Source: Botryllus schlosseri
Taxonomy: Eukaryota; Chordata; Ascidiacea; Stolidobranchia; Styelidae
Assembly (NCBI GenBank): GCA_000444245.1
Contig: KE605419.1
Coordinates: 1 to 24,594 of the forward strand
Length of the DNA stretch: 24,594 bases
Direction: 5' to 3'
Part shown: in pieces, positions 21,601 through 24,594 of the stretch
Layout of the letters: every line of letters begins with the position of its first letter
Numbering within the stretch: the stretch's first letter is position 1
The notes under the pieces: model-generated
Database searches by the model: none
What the model was told of the DNA's origin: nothing
What the model saw: only the letters and a program-made list of their open reading frames with translations
Made by a program: the position numbers and the translations under genes

Positions 21601-23055
21601 CCTTTTTCTCGAATTGATGTTTTGGGTTATGAATTTTTCTTTCGTAACGAGCTTCGGGATTACATTGAAACGGATGGAAATAAGATTTTTTTGCACTGAT
21701 TCCGAATATTCATGCAACTTTGAATAATGGCTATTCATTCGGACTGTGGCCTATGTATATTTCGAAAATTTGTTCACTAATAGGAGTATCAAATGCAAAT
21801 GCCCAATTTACGACCATTTAAAATGTTTCTGTTAGGAAATAGCATATTTGATGTAGTTCGATGAACACGCGAAGTCGCACTATCGCACCACGGTCAAATC
21901 TCTACAGCTATGGGAAAATTAATTTTAAGGCTATTGTTGTCTACATACGAGTGAATTTGCAAAGAAATTCACTGCAATACATGTTCAACAGGGGTGTTCA
22001 AAAATGACTTTACTTTCAAATTGTACTGGCTACTTGATGAAATTGTTAGGTTACCTATAAAACGCTGTACACTAATTTTGGCTCAATTCCAACCTATTGT
22101 GGCATTGCTATAAGAGAAGAAGTTTTTGATTGATTTAATAAAAATAAATCTAATGATTTTCAAATTTCAATGGCTACCCCATGAAATTGCTAGATTGTCT
22201 GAAAAAAACGATGCACAACGAATTTGACTCAATTCGAAGTCGTAGAAACGAAGTTATTAATGTTCAAAATTTGAGATTTCTAGTATTTACGGTGGGCAGA
22301 ACTATAATAAATAATTAAAGAATTTGTCACCGTAATACTATTTCATTCAAATTCAAATTTTTCAACTACAATAACTCTGCTTCCACTGGTTGGAATCAAG
22401 TCAAATTTGATGAGCATCGTTTCTATAGACAACCTAACAATTTCATGGGATGAACAGAAAATTTTGAAGTTTTTGTTATTTATGTTGATATAATGAATAA
22501 ATAAATAACTTTCTTCTGTTGTAGCAATGCGGTTACTGGTTGGAATTGAACCAAATTTGATGTGCAGCCTTTAATTAGGTAACCTAACAATTTTATCAAG
22601 TAACCAGTACAATTTGAGAAAAAAAGTAATTTTTGAACACCCCTAGTGCACAAAGAACTTTAGAAAGCTAATTGACCGATTTCACGAGGAATGCAACGTC
22701 CATCGAGAAATGTACCGGGCATGGACTTGTATTTAAGTGTAACACAGAACAAAAGCGGTTTCACTTTCGGAATGACATTTGAATCTGAAAACCGGAGCAA
22801 GTTTTGAAAACGTTGAAATTGCTCGCCACTGCCGGGAATGCATCTCTCCGAATCTCTTGAAAAATACCGATCCATCTTCAGATCGTAGCTTTGATGCAAG
22901 AGAGAGACGAGCTAAGGGCTCGCGTTCGACGCGGCGAGGCTTCGAAAACGTCTATAGCCGAAAGACAGGAGCTGGAACGGGCTCTCCACACTGCCAGGGA
23001 AGAGCTGTTTCGCGAGAGGAAACACAAGAGAGAGCAACTCGAAGAAATGGACGAG
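3321..23055 (+). CDS. Large unrecognised Ser-rich coiled-coil protein gene (17 exons seen, 3' end outside window)
   Basis: Spliced model: 17 exons, listed individually, total 3,900 nt and 1,300 uninterrupted codons. Every junction has GT-AG borders and matching phase, which is strong evidence of one real, intact gene. Intron phases in order are 1,2,1,1,1,1,1,2,1,1,1,0,2,0,2,0,0. The protein starts with a basic and acidic N-terminal region (residues 1-280), continues with a long Ser/Thr/Asp/Lys-rich, presumably disordered part (280-1120), and enters a charged coiled coil from about 1125 to 1300 that is still running at the last exon seen. I see no signal peptide, membrane span, kinase, FHA, LRR or other named domain. 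Long disordered N-terminus plus C-terminal coiled coil is typical of centrosomal, ciliary or cortical cytoskeleton scaffolds; this is only an analogy. No terminal exon or polyadenylation site is visible. Confidence 0.85.
3625..4968. other. Intron 1 (1,344 nt) with a cluster of TGA(C/G)TCA words
   Basis: Non-coding by phase and composition. The short open frames at 3669-3929 and 4282-4482 lack acceptors and domain signal. It contains four exact TGASTCA heptamers (3961-3967, 3975-3981, 4156-4162, 4413-4419) and two copies of TGTACAAATC near 4373 and 4394. These may be regulatory, or remnants of the GACTC-rich repeat seen at 19.6 and 20.7 kb. Confidence 0.55.
4969..5095 (+). CDS. Exon 2 (residues 102-143)
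   Basis: Acceptor tttttgcatttag|CC, phase 1; donor TCAAA|gtaaga, a strong consensus, phase 2. The 127-nt exon encodes AILAKHGISYDLNEEKDKAG followed by an amphipathic stretch with DAADRILDAMDQQLGDFMFS. That stretch (about residues 125-143) alternates hydrophobic and acidic residues and looks helical, so it may be a small docking helix. The exon is clearly more GC-rich than its flanks. No family was recognised. Confidence 0.85.
5096..6090. other. Intron 2 (995 nt), contains a 58-bp-arm hairpin
   Basis: Non-coding; the only structure I see is the inverted repeat at 5416-5588, described separately. The remainder is AT-rich unique-looking sequence. Confidence 0.6.
5416..5588. repeat. Hairpin/foldback repeat with ~58-bp arms
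   Basis: The left arm at 5416-5473 begins TGCAGCAAACAATA and ends GCTTTTCGACTGG. The right arm at 5531-5588 is its reverse complement with about two differences. The spacer is ~57 bp and contains AAGTTCGAACTTCG, itself a small palindrome. Near-identity of the arms implies a young insertion, recent arm homogenisation or selection. A diverged relative of one arm lies at about 17983-18058 in intron 12, so this is a dispersed repeat family. No transposase is present, and I cannot assign a superfamily. Confidence 0.8.
6091..6221 (+). CDS. Exon 3 (residues 144-187)
   Basis: Acceptor cttcttgaccgtag|G, phase 2, completing AA|G (Lys) from exon 2; donor TCTAGAG|gtgggg, phase 1. The 131 nt encode SHADDVNDDPGTDLESVRSL followed by RDRVMSDLAASNHRAADKNQ, a charged polar stretch with a short helical-looking RSLRDRVMSDLAAS core. 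The G-rich donor is non-ideal, but it joins in frame to exon 4 (AGAG|AT gives R-D). The sequence runs into a poly-T stretch at 6232 after the donor. Confidence 0.8.
6222..6829. other. Intron 3 (608 nt)
   Basis: AT-rich, nothing recognised. It ends in a good polypyrimidine tract before exon 4. Confidence 0.6.
6830..6916 (+). CDS. Exon 4 (residues 188-216)
   Basis: Acceptor cctctactttttcaag|AT is excellent; donor CAGCGAG|gtatca. Phase is 1 at both ends, 87 nt, so it can be included or skipped without a frame change. It encodes DGRDTSSKTTFERTYPGQRS and then ASTSRYQQR: polar, basic, low complexity. The ATG at the first base of the exon is out of frame and is not a start. Confidence 0.82.
6917..7237. 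other. Intron 4 (321 nt)
   Basis: No feature seen other than splice borders. Confidence 0.6.
7238..7423 (+). CDS. Exon 5 (residues 217-278)
   Basis: Acceptor ctgtgtttacag|CC; donor GCAAATG|gtaagg, near-consensus. It is a symmetrical phase 1-1 exon of 186 nt. It encodes a Ser-rich segment containing LPIATQKALASSLDRLTADH, a short predicted helix at about residues 228-247, then SRSHQPSISSARAPS and a basic RRGRDNERLRDRK tail. The tail is rich in possible basophilic-kinase sites. The exon is distinctly GC-rich against its flanks. Confidence 0.88.
7424..9094. other. Intron 5 (1,671 nt)
   Basis: Mostly AT-rich with no recognised element. Close to exon 6 (9040-9094) two other frames stay open for a short way, giving several competing acceptor-like AGs (9059, 9063, 9066). 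Only the acceptor at 9094 matches the phase of exon 5. Confidence 0.55.
9095..10819 (+). CDS. Exon 6, very large Ser-rich exon (residues 279-853)
   Basis: Acceptor tcttctccgtcgtgcag|AG matches the phase-1 end of exon 5 and gives AN-E-SRKSWDTPS; donor AGTAAAG|gtaatg, phase 1. The 1,725 nt are open throughout, some tenfold longer than the gene's other exons. Ser, Asp, Lys and Glu dominate, with many SSSD and DSxS acidic clusters typical of CK2-type substrates. Two parts look ordered: residues ~431-463, containing DQYEWRMKKMLLESNMPEHE, and residues ~787-808, a basic TYRDRMKIALSARQRRVNRA segment followed by PRRRHSLGSDS, which fits a basophilic-kinase or 14-3-3 type site. The exon is symmetrical (phase 1-1). 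No named domain was recognised. Reading beyond the donor would stop at 10909. Confidence 0.88.
10820..12127. other. Intron 6 (1,308 nt)
   Basis: AT-rich; the short open frames on both strands near 10981-11185 overlap each other and look random. No repeat recognised. Confidence 0.55.
12128..12193 (+). CDS. Exon 7, 66-nt small exon (residues 854-875)
   Basis: Too short to stand out as an open frame. Acceptor ttaattaatcctag|CC; donor AAGAAAG|gtgagg. Both are phase 1, fitting exon 6 (K-A-N) and exon 8 (K-G-R). It encodes NMPSLIDKDLQRLRKYLAKK plus K: a basic amphipathic helix. The internal ATG has A at -3, so an alternative downstream start is conceivable but unsupported. Phase agreement on both sides and the strong donor make it a probable true exon. 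Confidence 0.72.
12194..13760. other. Intron 7 (1,567 nt)
   Basis: Mostly AT-rich and featureless. One stretch, 13362-13588, is open in a frame compatible with exon 7 and is listed separately as a weak alternative-exon candidate. Confidence 0.5.
13362..13588 (+). other. Possible alternative terminal exon inside intron 7
   Basis: An acceptor-like agtgttttcag at 13351-13361 is followed by a phase-1 compatible open stretch of 75 codons ending in TAA at 13586-13588. Joined after exon 7 it would end the protein at about 950 residues, before the coiled coil. The early part is hydrophobic and Cys-rich (FCCICISLI), unlike the rest of the protein, and it could equally be a repeat fragment. It is not needed for the main transcript because exons 7 and 8 join in phase. 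Confidence 0.15.
13761..13833 (+). CDS. Exon 8 (residues 876-899)
   Basis: Acceptor caatatcttaccag|GA, phase 1; donor GAAGACAA|gtatat, phase 2. It encodes RSNLPRSNSVTSLSTVHTEE then YEDK: Ser-rich with an RSNSVTS phospho-site-like motif. The 73-nt length fits the change of phase exactly, and the Lys codon is completed by exon 9. Confidence 0.82.
13834..13891 (+). other. Intron 8, 58-nt minimal intron
   Basis: gtatat donor and taattgtcag acceptor with a pyrimidine-rich ccttttcgtt segment. The length is not a multiple of three, and retention would bring a TGA into frame early in exon 9, so it must be removed to make the long product. With intron 14 it is one of two very short introns in a gene whose other introns mostly run from 0.3 to 1.8 kb. 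Confidence 0.78.
13892..14031 (+). CDS. Exon 9 (residues 900-946)
   Basis: Acceptor taattgtcag|G, phase 2; donor AATAAAG|gtgaat, phase 1. The peptide YRQMNVRHVAGVPVTSFDGV followed by TIASDLDSVHTDAV is the least polar part of the middle region and may be a small folded patch. It ends with a charged helix RQHFKESLRKNK leading into exon 10. Confidence 0.85.
14032..14865. other. Intron 9 (834 nt)
   Basis: Contains a small imperfect palindrome (14401-14496, listed separately) with one ambiguous base at 14455. Nothing else recognised. Confidence 0.55.
14401..14496. repeat. Small imperfect palindrome, possible MITE remnant
   Basis: GCGCATCATTAT at the left pairs with ATAATGATGTGC at the right, and an inner pair TGGTAGCA / TGCTACCA follows, with unpaired bases between. 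The loop holds the N at 14455. Ends do not match a known terminal repeat that I can name. Confidence 0.4.
14866..14964 (+). CDS. Exon 10 (residues 947-979)
   Basis: Acceptor gtacttcttcag|AA; donor GATAAAA|gtaagt, a perfect consensus. Both are phase 1, 99 nt. It encodes KMSTSSADSVRQQVQDAKSL then RDRYNKLKEND. From about residue 955 the sequence has helical heptad spacing, a short coiled-coil-like helix preceding the main one. The ATG at 14871 is in frame but internal. Confidence 0.87.
14965..16734. other. Intron 10 (1,770 nt)
   Basis: AT-rich; no repeat or coding segment recognised. The open frames at 14946-15149 (minus) and 15849-16049 (plus) show no splice context or domain. Confidence 0.55.
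16735..16857 (+). CDS. Exon 11 (residues 980-1020)
   Basis: Acceptor ttccattatttcag|AA; donor CGTGAAG|gtatga; phase 1 at both ends, 123 nt. It encodes RNAAGKDLDVSYSTRPPLSR then LKPSYNQNATYDEASDLGRE: polar, Tyr/Ser/Pro-containing, probably disordered, with a possible RPPLSRLKP proline-rich ligand. Confidence 0.87.
16858..17409. other. Intron 11 (552 nt)
   Basis: Dominated by the degenerate GACACTAGC repeat block at about 17095-17285, listed separately. Confidence 0.55.
17095..17285. repeat. Degenerate repeat block around TATTATGACACTAGC, with four N bases
   Basis: Three direct copies of a (T)RTGACACTAGC(A/T)G core occur near 17155, 17219 and 17266, spaced about 64 and 48 bp. One inverted copy, AGTGTCATAATAGCG, lies near 17107. 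N bases at 17168, 17239, 17252 and 17281 all lie in or next to these copies. This looks like a short minisatellite or palindromic element in which reads from different copies or alleles disagreed. Confidence 0.6.
17410..17534 (+). CDS. Exon 12 (residues 1021-1062)
   Basis: Acceptor cgattctcag|CG, phase 1; donor ACGCAACAG|gtagga, phase 0. It encodes SKPPQVNDSMRSLDSVLSNN then GMPADHNDSMASRHSAEQTQ: Ser/Asn/Met-rich with two NDSM repeats (about residues 1027 and 1047). Probably disordered. It ends the run of phase-1 boundaries. Confidence 0.87.
17983..18058. repeat. Diverged copy of the intron-2 hairpin arm
   Basis: AGTCAGTCAAAAAGCTTT, GAGTGGAATAACTTTGGCAA and TTCTGTACTTC align in order with GTCGAAAAGCTTCCAGTGG, AATAAATATGACAATATGAA and TTCTGTACTTCG at 5535-5608. 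There are many substitutions and a small gap. Only one arm is recognisable here, so this copy is older than the one in intron 2. Confidence 0.55.
18212..18310 (+). mobile_element. hAT-like non-autonomous element, left end
   Basis: Starts CAGCGGTTCTCAACCTTTTT, the CAGNGGTTCTCAACC terminal sequence characteristic of many hAT-superfamily elements. A C-rich stretch GGGCCCCCCTTGG and GCGCCCCCCTGACC follows. No matching right end (GGTTGAGAACC) is visible before exon 13, so the right boundary is only how far I can recognise it. No transposase. Confidence 0.6.
18844..19019 (+). CDS. Exon 13 (residues 1063-1120)
   Basis: Acceptor tttttttgtgccgcag|TCC, phase 0; donor GTGCCTAG|gtatgt, phase 2. It encodes an Arg/Ser-rich stretch: YRLSSKNSSRHKHTRSAG, then SSRWNRSADSVDAYAARNRD and MPDSVELSKSVP. 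The basic first half (residues ~1070-1085) could bind microtubules, acidic lipids or RNA. The NRSADSVD and PDSVELSKS parts are Ser/acidic. It is notably GC-rich compared with its surroundings. Confidence 0.88.
19108..19133. repeat. (AAT)n microsatellite, tail of the LINE
   Basis: About eight AAT units with one slip; on the minus strand it is the (ATT)n 3' tail of the LINE copy, so it arose with that insertion. Confidence 0.85.
19108..19600 (-). mobile_element. 5'-truncated LINE 3' end (CR1/L2-like)
   Basis: The minus-strand frame ending at 19261 encodes about 100 residues matching the far C-terminal tail of CR1/L2-type reverse transcriptase polyproteins: FRSEYKLLLYIFKCIEGSAP, then AYLRELVTMYNP, RVLRSQ, LSVPRVRT and AAVLWNNLPISIRL. 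The RT and endonuclease domains are absent, as expected of 5' truncation, and the frame is already interrupted by a stop just upstream of the recognisable part. A ~130-bp 3' UTR follows with a GGCGC/GCGCC stem, and the element ends in an (AAT)n tract at 19108-19133, the usual short tandem tail of these clades. No clear target-site duplication was seen. Confidence 0.8.
19636..20165 (+). mobile_element. GACTC/GAGTC-rich non-autonomous element, copy A
   Basis: Begins CAGGGTTGTAACC and proceeds through GGTTCCGAGTCACAAGTCAA, many GACTCGAGTC palindromes and a less repetitive core (TCCTCACTTTTAACAG, ATGAAATGTCGGTCTTGGC), then further GAGTC words. It is collinear with copy B at 20746-21155 but has ~100 bp more of the GAGTC-rich part near its right side and lacks copy B's right terminus. 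No coding capacity. Terminal CAGGGTTGTAA suggests a hAT-like MITE; this assignment is tentative. Confidence 0.65.
20324..20444 (+). CDS. Exon 14, start of the coiled coil (residues 1121-1161)
   Basis: Acceptor ttctttgcgcag|G, phase 2, completing AG|G (Arg); donor AAGAAAAAG|gtgaga, phase 0. It encodes RRSYRGDSIESDAERHQLTS then NALNKLKELDSQIDVIDNKK. The RRSYRGDS part continues the basic Ser-rich region. From about residue 1137 the L-x6-L and I/V spacing (LNKLKELDSQIDVID) marks the start of a continuous heptad coiled coil. Confidence 0.9.
20445..20498 (+). other. Intron 14, 54-nt frame-preserving intron
   Basis: Good borders (AAG|gtgaga and ctctatttcag|GCT) with a very pyrimidine-rich interior. 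Its length is 18 codons and it has no in-frame stop, so both spliced and retained RNAs keep the frame. Retention would insert VRSLFLILRTSLLSALFQ, strongly hydrophobic, inside the coiled coil. I call it an intron because the tract is classic and the inserted residues are out of character. Confidence 0.75.
20499..20611 (+). CDS. Exon 15, coiled coil (residues 1162-1198)
   Basis: Acceptor ctctatttcag|GCT, phase 0; donor GATGCAAG|gtgggt, phase 2. It encodes ASEQELKLMERTIEGHRISL then LKLEEKLRENQAKADDA, with regular L/M/I at heptad core positions. Together with exon 14 it forms a 234-nt block with phase 2 at both outer ends. Confidence 0.9.
20612..21464. other. Intron 15 (853 nt), half of it a repeat element
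   Basis: Contains GACTC-rich element copy B (20746-21155). The remaining ~300 bp before exon 16 are AT-rich and unremarkable. Confidence 0.6.
20746..21155 (+). mobile_element. GACTC/GAGTC-rich non-autonomous element, copy B
   Basis: Left end CAGTGCTGTAACC, right end CATTACAACCCTG (reverse complement CAGGGTTGTAATG), so short terminal inverted repeats of about 12 bp are visible, best seen when copy A's intact left end is used. The interior matches copy A in order, including CAAGTCAATCTCACTTTTA and ATGAAATGTCTGTCTTGGC. The flanking 8-mers AGTCTGGA and TCTATGAA do not match convincingly. No coding capacity; hAT-like MITE is the best guess. Confidence 0.7.
21465..21594 (+). CDS. Exon 16, coiled coil (residues 1199-1242)
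   Basis: Acceptor aatccttcttgcag|A, phase 2 (AG|A, Arg); donor TATGACGAT|gtaagg, near-consensus, phase 0. It encodes TELMVLEFKKEQCKKELDTT then AKELNNAQERINDADDLGMT and YDD. The first ~33 residues are regular coiled coil with one Cys; the NDADDLGMTYDD end is acidic with a Gly and probably marks a break or hinge before exon 17. Confidence 0.9.
21595..22881. other. Intron 16 (1,287 nt), contains a foldback element
   Basis: The 657-bp inverted-repeat element at 21989-22645 occupies half of it. The rest shows nothing recognised. Confidence 0.65.
21989..22645. mobile_element. Foldback element with ~310-bp inverted arms (hAT-like ends)
   Basis: The left end CAGGGGTGTTCAAAAATGAC and the right end, read in reverse complement as TAGGGGTGTTCAAAAATTAC, match and continue into one another's complement for nearly the whole length: AAATTGTACTGG, AATTGTTAGGTTACCT, AATTCCAACC and AACGATGC recur in both arms. 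Little spacer remains near 22317. Within each arm two related units ~150 bp apart (TGAAATTGTTAGGTTACCT versus TGAAATTGCTAGATTGTCT) show an internal duplication. The flanking 8-mers ATGTTCAA and GTGCACAA agree at 5 of 8 positions, consistent with a decayed hAT-size target duplication. No coding capacity. Confidence 0.85.
22882..23055 (+). CDS. Exon 17, coiled coil (residues 1243-1300), last exon seen
   Basis: Acceptor gatccatcttcag|ATC, phase 0; donor ATGGACGAG|gtgaga, a strong consensus, phase 0. It encodes IVALMQERDELRARVRRGEA then SKTSIAERQELERALHTARE and ELFRERKHKREQLEEMDE: highly charged (E/R/K) coiled coil with a small SKTS interruption at about residues 1263-1266. The absence of a stop before the donor shows the protein continues beyond this window. 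The exon stays open across the donor for ~40 codons, but that frame loses helical character and enters a hAT-like repeat at 23149. Confidence 0.88.
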
Positions 23056-23148
23056 GTGAGAGAGGATCATGTTTGGAACGAGCGGCGTGCTGTGTTTGGT
23101 TATTTAGAGACTGTGTACTGTTCATGGTGTCGGCAGATAGGGCTAAAG

Positions 23149-23235
23149 CAGTGGTTCTCAACCTTTTTGACCTCGTGAACCGGTGAAACTTCAAAAGAAT
23201 TGTTACGGTCCGGTGAACTGTCAAAATCCAAAATT
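23149..23235 (+). mobile_element. hAT-like non-autonomous element, left end
   Basis: Starts CAGTGGTTCTCAACCTTTTT and continues with CGTGAACCGGTGAAAC and GGTCCGGTGAAC, the usual layout just inside such hAT ends. It shares its first ~20 bp with the element at 18212 but then differs, so the two are different families or subfamilies. No right end was seen before the window edge. It lies only 93 bp past the exon 17 donor. Confidence 0.65.
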
Positions 23236-23896
23236 CACCCTAAATTTGATTATACATAGGTATTAAACTTAAATTTAATATTAGAAGAGCTTCTTGGAGG
23301 TACAGAACTTCAATATACAATTGAATAGTATATTCATATTGAAATGAACCCGAATATTTTCGGCTGACACTCGTCAGGGGTAATCGTCAGCAACTAGTAG
23401 AGAATTGGAAAGAACATTGTTTATTAACAATCGTATCACAAAATATGACGTCATACCAGCATGAAAGAGAGAGCGTTCAATGTACTATTTTTACTATATG
23501 ATATTTGAAACTTCATTTAATGATAACTAGCCTGATTGTTATTGTTCGGTATCCATTGAAAGAAATGCGACATTTCTATTAGCTATAACCTCTATTATAC
23601 TGTCAAGTGTCGTATAATTGCACTGTCGGAATTTAACAAAGTTTGTTGAAAGTCTCCATAGTTTCCTCATATAACTTGTCCGAAACAACTACTTTTACAC
23701 AGGTCCTTATAACGTCTGCATCATTGCGACGTACGCGCGAAGTAGACCATGAACTCTCTATTGCGACACCATACAAAAATACGTTGCAAACTCGGAATAA
23801 ATTTGAAATTGTATGTTTTCTCTAATTAACGGACAAGAAGACGACTTTTTGAATTTTGGAATTGGGAGATAAAATTATAAAGTATCGTAATTTTCC

Positions 23897-23986
23897 AAGT
23901 ATAGTACGCCTCCACATGTATGATACGCACCCCTAAAATAGCATGCAAATTATGGGAAAAAGCCTGTACCCATGTATAGTACGCAC
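23897..23986. repeat. Three short direct repeats, GTAT(A/G)(G/A)TACGC
   Basis: AGTATAGTACGCC (near 23898), TGTATGATACGCACC (near 23917) and TGTATAGTACGCACT (near 23973) lie within 90 bp. This probably marks the edge of an unidentified repeat; too little is seen to name it. Confidence 0.4.
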
Positions 23987-24097
23987 TCTGCATCTCAGTA
24001 CATTAATAGTTCCGATTTCGTATACGATGTCATTCTGTTTTGCGATGTCACTGTTGAACTGAACACAGTGAACAGTCATGACATAACAACGATCGCT

Positions 24098-24353
24098 AAT
24101 CATTATACAATTAACGGAATTGTCTTTAAACGATAGTAGATAGCAGCCAAAGCCTGCGAGTCGGGCGGCGCGATAGTCCAGGCTAGCGACACGGCATCTT
24201 GAGCACAAGACCTATTACAGATGTGATTGCAATCATTATACAACTAACGGTATTGTCTCTAAATGATAGTAGATAGCAGCCTAAGCCTGCGAGGCCGACG
24301 GCGAGATAGTTTAGGCCAACGAACCGCACGACGCCTATTACAGATGCGATTGC
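24098..24353. repeat. Tandem duplication, two units of ~133 and ~122 bp
   Basis: Unit 1 (24098-24230) and unit 2 (24231 to about 24353) share AATCATTATACAA, TAACGG, GATAGTAGATAGCAGCC, AAGCCTGCGAG, GCGATAGT-like and CCTATTACAGATG words in the same order. Unit 2 lacks about 10 bp in its second half. Divergence is moderate (well over 10 percent by eye), so the duplication is not recent. A third, much weaker partial unit may begin at about 24355. Confidence 0.75.
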
Positions 24354-24594
24354 TCAGCCTAACGGTTATGTCGTGCGCACCTGGTCTGTTGGAGATGCGA
24401 CTGATTATGCAAGCGATTACATCTTGCGCATCTTGTATATGTATATGCGGTTGTTCGGGGCTGTTGTTGACACGATGAATTAGCGAGAATTGCCGCGCGC
24501 GATTGCCAATGCGTGACCTAATTTCGCTTGCGTACAAACGGCAAGCCAACTCAGCAGGAGATCGCGTGCTTGTGCACACGTCTCTCGTTAATGG

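Larger units (their letters stand above)
23056..24594. other. Start of intron 17 / 3' flank to window edge
   Basis: No further exon with a matching phase-0 acceptor and coiled-coil-like frame could be found. The stretch holds a hAT-like end (23149), a small direct-repeat cluster (23897-23986) and a tandem duplication (24098-24353). From about 24140 it is more GC-rich. The open frames on both strands there overlap the tandem duplication and show no recognisable domain. Confidence 0.5.

Noticed and set aside
24259-24579. Minus-strand 106-codon open frame near the right edge
   Set aside because: Overlaps the tandem duplication, has an Arg-rich composition expected of GC-richer random sequence, and a similar-length frame is open on the other strand.
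1-24594. Retrovirus, LTR or Polinton-like element
   Set aside because: No paired long direct repeats, capsid, integrase or polymerase signal was seen; the only reverse-transcriptase-related sequence is the LINE tail at 19.1-19.6 kb.

Overview
The window is eukaryotic, almost certainly animal, DNA. It is an AT-rich intron/intergenic background carrying short, more GC-rich protein-coding islands, each bounded by GT-AG splice sites. Repeat types (non-autonomous hAT-like inverted-repeat elements, a CR1/L2-type LINE tail ending in an (AAT)n tract, recurrent TAGGCCTAC words) and introns of about 1 kb mixed with two introns under 60 nt suggest a marine invertebrate. A deuterostome such as a hemichordate or echinoderm is my best guess, at low confidence. 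I see no operon, phage, tRNA, rRNA or CRISPR feature, and no retrovirus- or Polinton-like element.

One plus-strand gene fills the window from 3321 to at least 23055. I could trace 17 coding exons whose splice phases all agree: 3321-3624, 4969-5095, 6091-6221, 6830-6916, 7238-7423, 9095-10819, 12128-12193, 13761-13833, 13892-14031, 14866-14964, 16735-16857, 17410-17534, 18844-19019, 20324-20444, 20499-20611, 21465-21594, 22882-23055. They sum to 3,900 nt, exactly 1,300 codons with no stop, and the gene runs on past the last donor. I do not recognise the protein. Its first ~1,120 residues are mostly polar, charged and Ser-rich (one 1,725-nt exon supplies 575 of them). Residues from about 1,125 on form a long charged coiled coil. 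This is the look of a cytoskeletal or centrosomal scaffold, but that is inference.

Positions 1-3320 hold no recognisable gene and probably include the promoter and 5' UTR. The introns carry mobile-element debris: a 58-bp-arm hairpin in intron 2, a small palindrome in intron 9, an N-containing minisatellite-like block in intron 11, a hAT-like end in intron 12, a minus-strand LINE 3' end and a GACTC/GAGTC-rich element in intron 13, a second copy of that element in intron 15, a 657-bp foldback element in intron 16, and another hAT-like end just after exon 17. The right edge (about 24098-24353) is a tandem duplication of ~133 bp.

Nothing here demands a new biological system. The points most worth checking are the unidentified protein itself, the frame-preserving 54-nt intron in the coiled coil, the run of phase 1-1 exons, the pair of direct repeats bracketing a frame-neutral two-exon block, and the internally duplicated foldback element.
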